A stretch of DNA of 64,000 nucleotides from NCBI RefSeq assembly GCF_017161445.1, contig NZ_CP071060.1, positions 434,001-498,000 on the forward strand, written 5' to 3'. Positions within the stretch are counted from its first letter, which is position 1; each line of letters starts with the position of its first letter. The stretch comes from Niveibacterium microcysteis (lineage in GTDB: Bacteria > Pseudomonadota > Gammaproteobacteria > Burkholderiales > Rhodocyclaceae). The notes below the pieces were generated by a model. It saw nothing but the letters and a program-made list of their open reading frames with translations. It made no database searches and was not told the DNA's origin. A program made the position numbers and the translations under genes. This document shows positions 51,888-61,304 of the stretch, one piece after another.

Positions 51888-54383
51888 TCACCTCGGGCTG
51901 GCGGCTTCGATGGGGGCCACTCGCGGCAGGTCGACGGTGAGGCGGGTGCCCTCGCCGAGGGTGGATTCGAGGCTGAGCGCCCCACCCAGCGGGGCTTCGA
52001 TCAGATTGCGCACGATATAGAGCCCGAGCCCGGTGCCGCCGTGGCCAACGCGCGTGCTGAAGAAGGGCTCGAAGGCGCGCTGCATGATCTCCGGCGCCAT
52101 GCCGTTGCCGTCGTCCGAAAACACGATCTGCACCCGGTCGGCATCCACGGCCTCTGCGCTCAGCCGCATGTGACCGTCGCTTCGATCGTCAAAGGCATGC
52201 AACAGCGCGTTGTTGATGAAGTTGGTGATGACCTGTTCGAGCGGGCCCGGGTAGCTGTCCAGCTCGACGTCGTCCGGCAGATCGAGTTCGAGCTTTTGCG
52301 GCACATGGGCCAAACGTGGGCGCAAGGCTGCGACCACGCCCTCGATGGTGTTCTTCAGGTCAAAGCGGCGACGGCGCTCGCTGGTCTGGTCGGCCGCCAC
52401 TTGCTTGAAGTTGGCCATCAGCTCGGAGGCGCGTCGCGCGTTGTGTTCGATCAGCCCGGCGACTTCGCCCGCATCCTTGGTGAAACCGGCGAGGGTGGAT
52501 TTTCGCAGGCTGCCGTCTTCGAGCGAGCGGGCGAAGTTGCTGATCCGCTGGCGCAGGCTGCTGGCCAGGGTCAGCGTGTTGCCCAGCGGGGAGTTCAATT
52601 CGTGCGCCACGCCGGCGACCAGGCCGCCCAGCGCGGCGAGCTTTTCCGCCTGCACCAGTTGCTGCATCGCGAGCCCGAGCTCGGCATGCTTGGCACGCAG
52701 TTCCTCGCTGCGGTGCGCGACGCGCATTTCGAGTTCCCGGTTCATGCTCTCCACGCGGGCCTGCAGCGCCCGCTGGGTGCTGACATCGACCACCGAGGAC
52801 AGGAACATCCGGTGGCCGTCCAGTTCGAGCTGCACACCCGAGAGTTCGCAGACGCGGGGTTCGCCGTCACGTGGCTGGCCGTGCACCTCCATCTGTGTGA
52901 CGCGCCCTTCGCGCGCCACGGTTTCGAGCATTACGTCGCGCTCTGCCGGGTCGAACCAGAGCCCAAGCGCGAGCGTGGACTGGCCGATCGCCTCGTCGGC
53001 CTCGATGCCGAACAGCGCGCGCCACGCCGAATTGACCTTGACCAGCACGCGTCGATCGAGATCGGACAGGCTCAGCGCCACCGGGCTGTGCTCGAACAGG
53101 GTTTCGAACAGCACGCGGGCCGAATTCGCCGACGCGCGGGCGAGTTCGAGGTCGCTGACATCGGTGGCGGTCACCCGCAGCACGGGTTCGCGTTCGGCAG
53201 TGACTTCAAGATGCCCGCGCACCAGCAGATGGCGGCCGCTCATGCTGTCCACCGCGCAGCGCGCCTCGACCGCCACCCCACTGGTGCGCAGCGCGCGCCA
53301 CTGTGCGATCAGCTCATGCCGGCAACGGCGATTGATGCGGCCGAGCAGGCGACGGATCGGCTGGTCCACCTCGCCCGGCGGCAGGCCGAGCAGTGTGATC
53401 ATCTGGCTTGAGCAATGGGCCAGGCGCTCGCCCGGCGCCCAACGCATGGAGCCGAGGGCCGCGATGCGCTGCGCTTCGTCGAGATCGGCATGTTCGCGAT
53501 GGGCCTTGTCCTCGGCATTGCGGCGCGCGGTGATGTCCTGCACCACGCGGATCGTGCCGGAGAAGGCTTCGTTGCTGTCGTACAGCGCCACGCTGAGCAC
53601 ATGCAACCACAGCGTTTGGCCGCGAATTGTCTCGCAGCGGATCTCCTCGCTGCGCGGCGCCACGGTGGCCGGGTCGGCATGGCCGAGCAAATGCTCACCC
53701 AACACGGCGGCGGCCATGGCGCCCTGGGCGTTGCGCGCATCGCTGCGGCCAACGATGTCCTCGCGCCGTACGCCGAACAGCCGCTGCGCGGCAGCGTTCC
53801 AGAGTTGTACCCGCCCTGCGGCGTCGAGCACGACCAGCGCAACCGGCAGCGCATCGAGGATCGTCGCGAGGCGTTGCTCGCTCTCCTGCAGCGCCAGTTC
53901 GGCCTGCTTGCGCCGGGTTTCGTCACGCGCGTAGCCGAAATAGCCGGTGAAGTTGCCGTGTTCGTCGTACTCCGGCCGGCCGCTGCTGACGTACCAGCGG
54001 AAGTCGCCATCCGGCTTGCGGACGCCGTATTCGAAGTCGTAGTAGGGCTGGTGGGCCTCCACCGTGGCGCGGTGCGTCGCCATTTCCTGCGGGTCGCAGA
54101 CCAGACCCGGGATTTCCCAGCGGCGGTGGCCGAGCAGATGCTCAACCGGCACCTTGTGGCGCGAGATCGTGCCGCCGAAGAAGCGTACGAAGCGTAGTTC
54201 TGCGTCCTGCTCCCACTGCCAGTCGGCGGTGAAGGCGGAAATGTCGCGCAGGCGGTTCAGCTCGCGGGCGCTGAGCTGCTCTTCGCCAGCCGCCGCACGC
54301 AGGCGGCGGTGCGCCTGAAACAGGGCCAGCGTTACGGCACACAGCACCAGCGCGAGGCTTGCCACCAGCAGCCAGACTTGCAT
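51888..54383 (-). CDS. Membrane-anchored multi-PAS sensor histidine kinase
   Basis: An 831-residue kinase. One N-terminal membrane helix (MQVWLLVASLALVLCAVTLA), then about four PAS-type domains (roughly 45-160, 165-290, 300-410 and 420-540). The first contains FEYGVRKPDGDFRWYVSSGR and the second LDALPVALVVLDAAGRV. A coiled segment (about 540-585) leads to HisKA with His594 (GVAHELNSPLGN) and HATPase with NFINNAL, DDGNGMAP and GTGLGLYIV. The ATG at 54383 has GGAG 5 bases upstream. No receiver or response regulator is fused or adjacent, so the partner is unlinked. Divergent from ilvA. Confidence 0.9.
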   Translation of the reverse strand: MQVWLLVASLALVLCAVTLALFQAHRRLRAAAGEEQLSARELNRLRDISAFTADWQWEQDAELRFVRFFGGTISRHKVPVEHLLGHRRWEIPGLVCDPQEMATHRATVEAHQPYYDFEYGVRKPDGDFRWYVSSGRPEYDEHGNFTGYFGYARDETRRKQAELALQESEQRLATILDALPVALVVLDAAGRVQLWNAAAQRLFGVRREDIVGRSDARNAQGAMAAAVLGEHLLGHADPATVAPRSEEIRCETIRGQTLWLHVLSVALYDSNEAFSGTIRVVQDITARRNAEDKAHREHADLDEAQRIAALGSMRWAPGERLAHCSSQMITLLGLPPGEVDQPIRRLLGRINRRCRHELIAQWRALRTSGVAVEARCAVDSMSGRHLLVRGHLEVTAEREPVLRVTATDVSDLELARASANSARVLFETLFEHSPVALSLSDLDRRVLVKVNSAWRALFGIEADEAIGQSTLALGLWFDPAERDVMLETVAREGRVTQMEVHGQPRDGEPRVCELSGVQLELDGHRMFLSSVVDVSTQRALQARVESMNRELEMRVAHRSEELRAKHAELGLAMQQLVQAEKLAALGGLVAGVAHELNSPLGNTLTLASSLRQRISNFARSLEDGSLRKSTLAGFTKDAGEVAGLIEHNARRASELMANFKQVAADQTSERRRRFDLKNTIEGVVAALRPRLAHVPQKLELDLPDDVELDSYPGPLEQVITNFINNALLHAFDDRSDGHMRLSAEAVDADRVQIVFSDDGNGMAPEIMQRAFEPFFSTRVGHGGTGLGLYIVRNLIEAPLGGALSLESTLGEGTRLTVDLPRVAPIEAASPR

Positions 54384-54562
54384 GCGGGCTCCGACGTCGG
54401 GGGGAGGGAAAACACATTCTACTGCCCGGTCTACGGCGGGCATGACAACCGACTTGAGGAACCCGACCAACGGCGCACGGCTTGCTGATTGTGGGGCCGT
54501 CGGCCCAGAATCCGCCGCGAGGCGGCGCCCACCCGGCGCTACCACCTTTGACGCGAGCCGCC

Positions 54563-55840
54563 ATGAGCCCCAGCGCGAACCCGAATCTGCACCCCCTAAC
54601 CGACCTGCCGGCGGAATGTCCCGATCTGGCGCAACTGCGCCGGGTGGCCGACAGCATCGCCGACGCCGTGCTGCGCACCGTGCAATGGCAGAACGACATC
54701 CTCAGCGAAGAGCTTGGCGCGCCGGTGTGGCTGAAGATGGAGAACCTGCAGCGCACGGGGTCGTTCAAGATCCGCGGTGCGACGCACAAGATGCGCCGCC
54801 TGATCGCCGCACGCCCTGATCTGCGCGGCGTGGTGGCGGTGTCTGCCGGCAATCATGCGCAGGGCGTCGCGCGCGCTGCGGCCAATGCCGGTGTCGCGGC
54901 GACGGTGGTGATGCCGGTCAACGCCCCGATCACCAAGATCCAGTCGTGTCGGCGCATGGGCGCGACGATCCTGCTGCACGGCGAGAATCTCGAGCAGGCG
55001 CGCGAGCTCGCTGATCGCGTGGCGGCCGAGCAGGATCTCGCCTTCATGCATCCCTACGACGACTGGGACGTGATCGCCGGCCAGGCCTCCTGCGGGCTGG
55101 AGATGCTCGAAGACTGCCCGGACATGACGGTGGCGGTGGTGCCGCTGGGCGGCGGCGGCCTGCTCTCGGGTATTGCGCTGGCGCTCAAGCTGCAGCGGCC
55201 CGATATTCGAATCATCGGTGTGCAGACCGAGACGGTCGCCCCCTACCGCCACTTCCTGAAAGACGGCCTGTTCGAAACCTGCGCACCGGGCGCCCACACG
55301 ATCGCCGACGGCATCAAGGTGAAGGCGCCGGGGCGTTGTACCTCGGCGGTGATTGCAGGTTTCGTCGATGAGATCGTGACGGTGGACGACAACGCGATTG
55401 CCGAGGCGATTGTCGCAACACTGGAGCGAACCCGCACGATCGCAGAGGGCGCGGGTGCGGTGGGGCTCGCGGCGCTGATGCGCGGCAAGGTCAAGCTGCA
55501 GCCGAACGACCGCGCGGTGGTGGTGATCTCGGGCGGCAATGTCGACATGACGCTGGTCGGCCGTTCGATCGACTACGGGCTGGCCTCAAGCGGCCGCCTG
55601 ATGAGCGTGGCGGTAACGATCCCGGACAGCCCTGGCCGGCTTTTGAGCCTGCTCAAGACGGTCGCCGCGCTCGGGATCAACGTGCGACATGTGGAGCACC
55701 GGCGCGGTGAGCTGCATGTGCCGGTGGGCAAAACGGAGGTCATTCTGCAGATGGAAACACGCGACTTCGCACACCAGGCCGAACTGATCGAAACCTTTGT
55801 CGCTGAAGGCTTGCATGTACGGAACCTGATGGCGGATTGA
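54563..55840 (+). CDS. ilvA: Threonine ammonia-lyase with ACT domain
   Basis: PLP enzyme deaminating threonine to 2-oxobutyrate. 425 residues: PLP lysine Lys69 (LQRTGSFKIRGA), SAGNHAQGVARAA, GGGGLLSG, and a C-terminal ACT-like domain from about residue 335 (SVAVTIPDSPGRLLSLLKTV). The length and single ACT domain match the shorter ilvA/tdcB-like form rather than the 500-residue E. coli IlvA. The ATG at MSPSANPN is preferred; no clear ribosome site is visible. Confidence 0.93.
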   Translation: MSPSANPNLHPLTDLPAECPDLAQLRRVADSIADAVLRTVQWQNDILSEELGAPVWLKMENLQRTGSFKIRGATHKMRRLIAARPDLRGVVAVSAGNHAQGVARAAANAGVAATVVMPVNAPITKIQSCRRMGATILLHGENLEQARELADRVAAEQDLAFMHPYDDWDVIAGQASCGLEMLEDCPDMTVAVVPLGGGGLLSGIALALKLQRPDIRIIGVQTETVAPYRHFLKDGLFETCAPGAHTIADGIKVKAPGRCTSAVIAGFVDEIVTVDDNAIAEAIVATLERTRTIAEGAGAVGLAALMRGKVKLQPNDRAVVVISGGNVDMTLVGRSIDYGLASSGRLMSVAVTIPDSPGRLLSLLKTVAALGINVRHVEHRRGELHVPVGKTEVILQMETRDFAHQAELIETFVAEGLHVRNLMAD

Positions 55841-55885
55841 CACGCCGCGGGGCTACCATCGTCCGTCTGCACTGGGGGTGATGGC

Positions 55886-56434
55886 ATGACAAGAACGAAC
55901 GAACCGAACTGTCTGCGTCTCGAAATGCGCTCGGTGGCCGCCCTGCTGGCGCCGGACGACTCGCCGTTCGCCGGCCCCGCGTTGCATGCGGATGTCGCGG
56001 AGCGTTTGCTTGACGAAGCGGATTCGAAGCGCGGCAACGTGCCGCTGCGAATCGAGTTCGTTGTCGACGAAGACCGGCCCGGCGATGTTCAACGGGTGGT
56101 CAAGGCGCTGCGCCGCCATTTCGAGGACGAAGCGCTCGCCGCGACGCGCGACCTGTCGCGCGTGATGCGCAGCGGCCGTATCGCGACCGTGATTGGCCTG
56201 CTCGTCGTCGCAATCCTGCTCGGCTTCGCGAACACGATCGACCCCGACTCGACATCGCGCTTCGCGCGCGCGGTGCGCGAAAGCCTGACGATCTTTGCCT
56301 GGGTGGCGATGTGGCGGCCGGCCGAGTTGCTGCTCTACGACCACATGCCGATACGGCGCCGCCGCTCGCTCTCACTGCGGCTGGCGGCCGCCCCGGTCAG
56401 CCTGATCGCACGGGACGGCACAACCGTTGCCTGA
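55886..56434 (+). CDS. Hypothetical membrane protein
   Basis: A 182-residue protein. The N-terminal half is soluble (RLEMRSVAALLAPDDSPFAG, then an alpha/beta-looking RIEFVVDEDRPGDVQRVVKALRRHF). The second half has two hydrophobic segments (IATVIGLLVVAILLGFA and LTIFAWVAMWRPAELLLY) flanked by Arg-rich stretches. I do not recognise the family. It stands 45 bases after ilvA and ends 6 bases before the convergent rlmL-like gene. Confidence 0.65.
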   Translation: MTRTNEPNCLRLEMRSVAALLAPDDSPFAGPALHADVAERLLDEADSKRGNVPLRIEFVVDEDRPGDVQRVVKALRRHFEDEALAATRDLSRVMRSGRIATVIGLLVVAILLGFANTIDPDSTSRFARAVRESLTIFAWVAMWRPAELLLYDHMPIRRRRSLSLRLAAAPVSLIARDGTTVA

Positions 56435-56440
56435 TCGCCC

Positions 56441-57664
56441 TCAGTCCTCGGCGGGCGCTTCGTCCCGCACGCGGCGATTGGAGCCCGCGACCACGTCGTA
56501 GGCAAACAGTCGGCATTCGATGTCGCCATTCATCAGCGGCGTGCGGCGGCTTGCCTTGAGGCCGATCTTCTTCGGCAGGGCCGGGTCGCCGCTGAAGAAG
56601 AAGCACTGCCAGCCGGCAAACGCGTGCTTCAGGTGGTCACCGAGCTTCGGATACCAGGCGGCGAGTTCGCTTTCCTCGCCCTCCGCCGCGGGCGCCGGTT
56701 CATCGCGCCGGCCGGCTGCCGCGCGCGGCGCGGTCAGCCGAACGCCGTAAGGCGGATTACACAGCAGCACGCCGCGCGACTCCGGGGCTTCGAGCTTCAG
56801 GATGTCGCTGGTGCGGAACTGCGCCAGATCATCCAGCCCGGCTTCGCGCAGGTTGTAGCGCGCTGCGTCCACCGCACGCATGTCGATGTCCGCGCCGTAC
56901 AGGCGTACGTCGTCCGCGGGGCGGCGACGCTGCAGCGCCATCGTGCGTTGCCGTTTCCAAGCCACCGGGTCGAAGCTGTGCAGGCGTTCGAAACCAAAAT
57001 CGCGTTCTGCGCCCGGCGGGATGTCCAGCGCGATCAGCCCGGCCTCGATCAGGAAGGTGCCGCTGCCGCACATCGGATCCAGCAAGGCTTCGTCGGGCTG
57101 CCAGCCGCTCAGTTTCAGGATGCCGGCGGCGAGGTTCTCCTTCAGCGGCGCTTCGTGCTTGGCGCGCTTGAAGCCGCGCCGCGACAGCGGTTCGCCCGAG
57201 GTGTCGAGGTACAACGTGCAGGTTTCGGCGGTGAGGAAGGCATATACCCGGATGTCCGGGGCCTCGGTGTTGATCGATGGGCGGCGGCCACGCACATCGC
57301 GGAAGCGATCGCAGATCGCGTCCTTCACGCGCAGCGTCGTGAAATTCAGGCTACGCAGCGGCGAGCGGATCGCGGTGACATAGATGCGCAGCGTGCGGTC
57401 CACCGAGAAGCACTTCTCCCACGCCTGTTCGCGTGCGAGCGTGTAAATGTCGTCTTCGCTGCGGTAGCCGCGTTCGGCCACGCGCCACAGCACGCGGGTG
57501 GCGATGCGGCTCTCCAGATTAACCCGCCAGCACAGGGCCCAGTCACCGGCAAAAGCGACGCCGCCATGCACCGGCTTCACGTACTGTGCGCCGAGCGCCG
57601 TCAGTTCGTCGGCGAGCAAGGGCTCGAGCCCGCGCGGGCAGGGGGAGAAGAAGTTCTCGCTCAT
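56441..57664 (-). CDS. rlmL: THUMP-domain class I rRNA methyltransferase (RlmL-like)
   Basis: A 407-residue RNA guanine-N2 methyltransferase related to the N-terminal half of E. coli RlmL (m2G2445 of 23S rRNA). N-terminal THUMP region (FFSPCPRGLEPLLADELTALG), DPMCGSGTFLIEAGLIAL as SAM motif I, and catalytic LLCNPPYGVRL. The RlmK half is absent, as in other single-domain homologues. Ends in a charged tail. Confidence 0.9.
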   Translation of the reverse strand: MSENFFSPCPRGLEPLLADELTALGAQYVKPVHGGVAFAGDWALCWRVNLESRIATRVLWRVAERGYRSEDDIYTLAREQAWEKCFSVDRTLRIYVTAIRSPLRSLNFTTLRVKDAICDRFRDVRGRRPSINTEAPDIRVYAFLTAETCTLYLDTSGEPLSRRGFKRAKHEAPLKENLAAGILKLSGWQPDEALLDPMCGSGTFLIEAGLIALDIPPGAERDFGFERLHSFDPVAWKRQRTMALQRRRPADDVRLYGADIDMRAVDAARYNLREAGLDDLAQFRTSDILKLEAPESRGVLLCNPPYGVRLTAPRAAAGRRDEPAPAAEGEESELAAWYPKLGDHLKHAFAGWQCFFFSGDPALPKKIGLKASRRTPLMNGDIECRLFAYDVVAGSNRRVRDEAPAED

Positions 57665-57674
57665 CGGCGCGATC

Positions 57675-58118
57675 TCAGAAGGGTTTGACGATCACGAGGA
57701 TCACGACGAAGAGCAGCGCGACCGCCGGCACTTCGTTGAAGACGCGGAACCACACATGGCTCTTGGTGTTGCGGCCAGCGGCAAAGTCGCGCAGCAAACG
57801 GCCGCAGTAGCCGTCGTAGCCGGTTAGCAGCAGCACGATGAACAGCTTGGCATGCAACCAGCCCTGCGAGAGCCAGACCTTGGCTGCTTCCAGCCCGCCG
57901 TAGAAGATCATCGAGAGACCGAAGATCCAGGTGCCGATCATCAGCGGGAGCATGAAACGCTTGAGCTTCTTCGCCATCATCAGCAGGCGATCACGTTCGG
58001 CATGGCTGTCGGCCGGCACCATCGCCAGGTTCACATAGATGCGCGGCAGGTAGAACAGGCCGGCGAACCAGCTGACGACGAAGAAGGCATGGATCGCCTT
58101 GAGCCACATGTACATCAT
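57675..58118 (-). CDS. hemJ: HemJ-like protoporphyrinogen oxidase (CopD family)
   Basis: A 147-residue protein with four hydrophobic segments. MWLKAIHAFFVVSWFAGLFYLPRIYVNLA with His10 is the HemJ N-terminal signature, and the segment WLHAKLFIVLLLTGYDGY with a second His/Lys follows. HemJ oxidises protoporphyrinogen IX in heme synthesis in many proteobacteria lacking HemG/HemY. The ATG overlaps the upstream gene's stop by 4 bases; two further in-frame ATGs lie within the first four codons. Confidence 0.9.
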   Translation of the reverse strand: MMYMWLKAIHAFFVVSWFAGLFYLPRIYVNLAMVPADSHAERDRLLMMAKKLKRFMLPLMIGTWIFGLSMIFYGGLEAAKVWLSQGWLHAKLFIVLLLTGYDGYCGRLLRDFAAGRNTKSHVWFRVFNEVPAVALLFVVILVIVKPF

Positions 58119-59086
58119 TGCTTGTTTCCCTTGTGTTGATCGAACCAGGCACGCGCGTGTGCGAGCCCGGCATCGACGGTCGGATAGCGAAGCTGCACGC
58201 GGAGTTCCCGGTGCAGGCGGGTGTTGTCGAGGCGGCGGGATTCGGACATGAAGGACAGCATCATCGGGCTCAGCACGCGCTCGATCTCGCTGCGCGTGGC
58301 GCGTGGCGGACGCGGCAGGCCGAAGGTGTCGGCCATGCGGTCGTACCACTCGCCCATACGCAGGTCGGAATCATCGCTCGCATTCCACGCGCGGCAATTG
58401 CCGCCACGCGTGAGCGCGGCGATTGCCAGCCGCGCGAGGTCGTCGGCATGAATGTGATTGGTGAACACGTCTTCGCTGGCATGCAGTACCGGGTCACCGC
58501 GTTCCAGCCGGGCGAGCGACAGTCGTTCGGCCGCGTAGATGCCGGGGGCACGCAGGATCGCGAGCCGGCAGCCGCTGCGCCGCGCAAATGCGCGCAGCGT
58601 GCGTTCCGCGGCAACGCGGCGTTTGGCACGTGCGGTGCCTGCGCGCAAGGGGCGCGTTTCCGGCACCGAGGCGCCCGCACAATCGCCATACACGCCGGTT
58701 GTGCTGATATAGACGAGGCGTGTCGGAAGCCCGCGACGCGCCAGTGTGGCGACGAGGCGGCGGCTGCGCGGATCGCCATCGCCGCGATCAGGCGGCGGCG
58801 CAAAGTGCAGCACGGCCGGCGCAATGCCGGCCAGGCGGCGCAGGCTGCGCGCATCGTCGAGATCGGCGTGCAGCGGCAGCGCCCCCAGGGCGCGCAGCGG
58901 CGCGGCCGCTTCAGCACGGCGAACCAGTGCGAATACGCGCGCGCGCTTTGCCAGCAGCGGAATCGCACGCGCAGCGACGTCGCCGCTGCCTACGATCAGC
59001 ACACGGCGGCGAGTAAGTCTGCCGGCCGGGCGTCGGCCGGTCGTTGCGCGGGCGGGGCGGCGTTTCGGGTTGCGTTGGGCTACCAT
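58115..59086 (-). CDS. NAD-dependent epimerase/dehydratase-like SDR protein
   Basis: A 323-residue extended short-chain dehydrogenase fold. After a basic N-terminus comes VLIVGSGDVAARAIPLLAKR (nucleotide-binding, GSGDVA in place of GxxGxxG), then LVYISTTGVYGDCAGA, where YISTTGVYG gives the Ser/Tyr catalytic region (YxxxK spacing not obvious), and FTNHIHADDLARLA. Substrate unknown. The Arg-rich N-terminus suggests the true start could be later, near RVLIVG. Confidence 0.8.
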   Translation of the reverse strand: MVAQRNPKRRPARATTGRRPAGRLTRRRVLIVGSGDVAARAIPLLAKRARVFALVRRAEAAAPLRALGALPLHADLDDARSLRRLAGIAPAVLHFAPPPDRGDGDPRSRRLVATLARRGLPTRLVYISTTGVYGDCAGASVPETRPLRAGTARAKRRVAAERTLRAFARRSGCRLAILRAPGIYAAERLSLARLERGDPVLHASEDVFTNHIHADDLARLAIAALTRGGNCRAWNASDDSDLRMGEWYDRMADTFGLPRPPRATRSEIERVLSPMMLSFMSESRRLDNTRLHRELRVQLRYPTVDAGLAHARAWFDQHKGNKQ

Positions 59087-59124
59087 CCCCGGATTATCGC
59101 ATTGCCTTCAAGCTCAACACTTCC

Positions 59125-60147
59125 ATGTCTTACCAGGTCAAGCTTCAACCCGCCGGTCTCGAATTTCCTGCCAACCCCGATACCTCGGTCCTGCAGTCCG
59201 CATTGGACGCCGGGCTGATGCTGCCCTACGGCTGCCGCGACGGCGCCTGCGGATCGTGCAAAGGCCGGGTTCTGGAGGGGTCGGTGGATCACGGCAAATC
59301 GCCGGAGACGACCTTGCCGGTGGCCGAGCGCGAAACGGGCTTCGCCCTGTTCTGCTGCGCCAAGCCCACCTCCGACCTGGTGCTGGAGGTGCGCGATGTG
59401 CGCCGCATCACCGACATCCCGATCAAGAAGCTGCCTTGCCGGGTGCAGAGCATCGTGCGCGCCGCTGACGACGTGATCGTGCTGACGCTGAAGCTGCCGG
59501 CCAACGATACCTTCCGCTTCCTCGCCGGTCAGTACATCGACTTCCTGCTTGCCGGCGGCAAGCGTCGCAGCTTCTCGATCGCGAATGCGCCGGAGCGCGA
59601 GGGCGAGATGGAGCTGCATATCCGCCTCGTCGAAGGCGGCAGCTTCACCACTCATGTGTTCAACACCATGAAGGAGCGCGACATCCTGCGCTTCGAGGGG
59701 CCGCTCGGGAGCTTCTACCTGCGTGAGAGCAGCAAGCCGATCGTGATGGTCGCCGGCGGCACCGGCTTCGCGCCCATGAAGGGCCTGATCGAACACATGA
59801 TCGCGACCGGCAATCACCGCCCGGTCACGCTGTACTGGGGCGCGCGCGACCGCGCCGGGCTTTACCTGTTCGACCTTGCCCGCGAGTGGGAAGCGAGCCT
59901 GCCCGGGTTCAAGTTTGTGCCTGTCATATCCGATATGCCTCCGGAGGGCTGGCAAGGCCGCACCGGTCTGGTCCACCAAGCCGCGCTGGCAGATTTTCCG
60001 GACATGAGCGGCGTGCAGGTCTACGCTTGCGGGGCGCCGCCGATGATCGACGCCGCGCGGGCGGACTTTACGACCCGCTGCGGTCTGCCGGCCGACGCGT
60101 TTTTTGCCGATGCCTTCAGCTTTTCGTCCGACAGCAGTTCAACCTGA
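59125..60147 (+). CDS. 2Fe-2S ferredoxin-NAD(P)H flavin reductase (AscD/CDP-6-deoxyglucoseen reductase-like)
   Basis: A 340-residue three-domain reductase: an N-terminal plant-type ferredoxin domain with GCRDGACGSCKG (Cys37, Cys42, Cys45; fourth Cys in LFCCAKP), an FAD domain with RRSFSIANAP, and an NAD(P) domain with MVAGGTGFAPMKGLIEH and VYACGAPPMIDAA. It moves electrons from NAD(P)H to an oxygenase or other acceptor. In betaproteobacteria such stand-alone proteins are often labelled CDP-6-deoxy-delta-3,4-glucoseen reductase without proof; no sugar genes are near. Confidence 0.85.
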   Translation: MSYQVKLQPAGLEFPANPDTSVLQSALDAGLMLPYGCRDGACGSCKGRVLEGSVDHGKSPETTLPVAERETGFALFCCAKPTSDLVLEVRDVRRITDIPIKKLPCRVQSIVRAADDVIVLTLKLPANDTFRFLAGQYIDFLLAGGKRRSFSIANAPEREGEMELHIRLVEGGSFTTHVFNTMKERDILRFEGPLGSFYLRESSKPIVMVAGGTGFAPMKGLIEHMIATGNHRPVTLYWGARDRAGLYLFDLAREWEASLPGFKFVPVISDMPPEGWQGRTGLVHQAALADFPDMSGVQVYACGAPPMIDAARADFTTRCGLPADAFFADAFSFSSDSSST

Positions 60148-60159
60148 TACCGTGCCGAT

Positions 60160-61299
60160 ATGAGCCAAGCCGTTCTGATCACCCGCGAACCGGTCGTCAA
60201 CAAGCAGCGCGCGATCACCGCAAACCGCCTGGTCGTGCATGCGCCCAGTGTGCCGGTGGCCGTGGCGGCGCTGAATGCCTTGTCCGCCAGCTGGCCAAGC
60301 AACCATACGGTTTTTGTCAGCCTCGGCCGACTGGTGCCGACCGCCGAGCTGATGGACTGGCAGATGCCGCCCAACACGATGGTCGAGATCCCGGCACCGG
60401 CCTTGGCGTACGAGCAGACGAAGGCGCTGATTCCGCAACTGCAGGAAGCGGGCATCAACGTGTGCCTCTCGTGGTATCAGCCGGGCATGGCGCTGCCCGA
60501 CGGGGCCGAATTCCGCTTCGTGCTGGCCGATGCAAACAAAACGCCCAAGCCCGTGGGCTTCCCCGGCATCGCGATCGCGACGGGTTTGCCCGATCTGCCG
60601 GCCTTCGCCACTGCGGTGCAGAACGGCTATGACGGCGCTTCTGGCTGGTTCTTCCTGAAAGGCGTCAAGGCGGCGAAGGAGCTCGCCCCCTCGCATGCGC
60701 AGATCGTCCGCCTGCTGAACCTCGTGCGCAACGAGGCCGAGGTCAAGGAAATCGAGGCGGCGCTGAAGCTTGACGTGGCCTTGTCCTACAAGCTGCTTCG
60801 CTACATCAATTCGCCGGCCTTCGGCCTGATGGTCGAGGTGCAGTCCTTCCGCCATGCGGTCACGATTCTTGGCATGGACAAGCTGAACAAGTGGCTGTCG
60901 CTGCTGCTGGTGTCCGCGAGCAAGGATCCGCTCGCGCCGGCCCTGATGCAGGCCGCGATTGCGCGTGGCCGCTTCATGGAACTGATCGGCGCGGCCTTCG
61001 TCGAGAAACGCGAGGTCGATAACCTCTTCATCACCGGCGCCTTCTCGCTGATCCATGTGCTGCTCGGCACCACGCCCGAAGCGGTGTTGAGCGAAATGAC
61101 GCTGCCTGAGCCCATCAACGACGCGTTGCTGCGCGGAGAAGGGATCTATCGCCCCTTCCTCGATCTCGCAATCGCGTGTGAGCGACTCGACCCGGCGTTG
61201 CTCGGCGAACAGATCAGCAAGCTGCAGCTCCGCGCGGAGGATGTCAGCAAGGCGCTGGTAGCCGCGGTGGCGTTCGCCGATAGCCTTCAGTTCGGGTGA
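60160..61299 (+). CDS. EAL-like/HDOD signalling protein
   Basis: A 379-residue cytoplasmic protein of the YuxH type. The N-terminal ~175 residues have the EAL barrel outline (QRAITANRLVVHA, VEIPAPALAYEQTKALIPQLQEAG) but no EAL or other c-di-GMP catalytic residues, so that domain is probably structural. The C-terminal HDOD domain starts near residue 185 (HAQIVRLLNLVRNEAEVKEIE) and contains LSYKLLRYINSPAFG. HDOD proteins modulate signalling without HD phosphohydrolase activity. The role here is unknown. Confidence 0.82.
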   Translation: MSQAVLITREPVVNKQRAITANRLVVHAPSVPVAVAALNALSASWPSNHTVFVSLGRLVPTAELMDWQMPPNTMVEIPAPALAYEQTKALIPQLQEAGINVCLSWYQPGMALPDGAEFRFVLADANKTPKPVGFPGIAIATGLPDLPAFATAVQNGYDGASGWFFLKGVKAAKELAPSHAQIVRLLNLVRNEAEVKEIEAALKLDVALSYKLLRYINSPAFGLMVEVQSFRHAVTILGMDKLNKWLSLLLVSASKDPLAPALMQAAIARGRFMELIGAAFVEKREVDNLFITGAFSLIHVLLGTTPEAVLSEMTLPEPINDALLRGEGIYRPFLDLAIACERLDPALLGEQISKLQLRAEDVSKALVAAVAFADSLQFG

Positions 61300-61304
61300 T
61301 TGCG

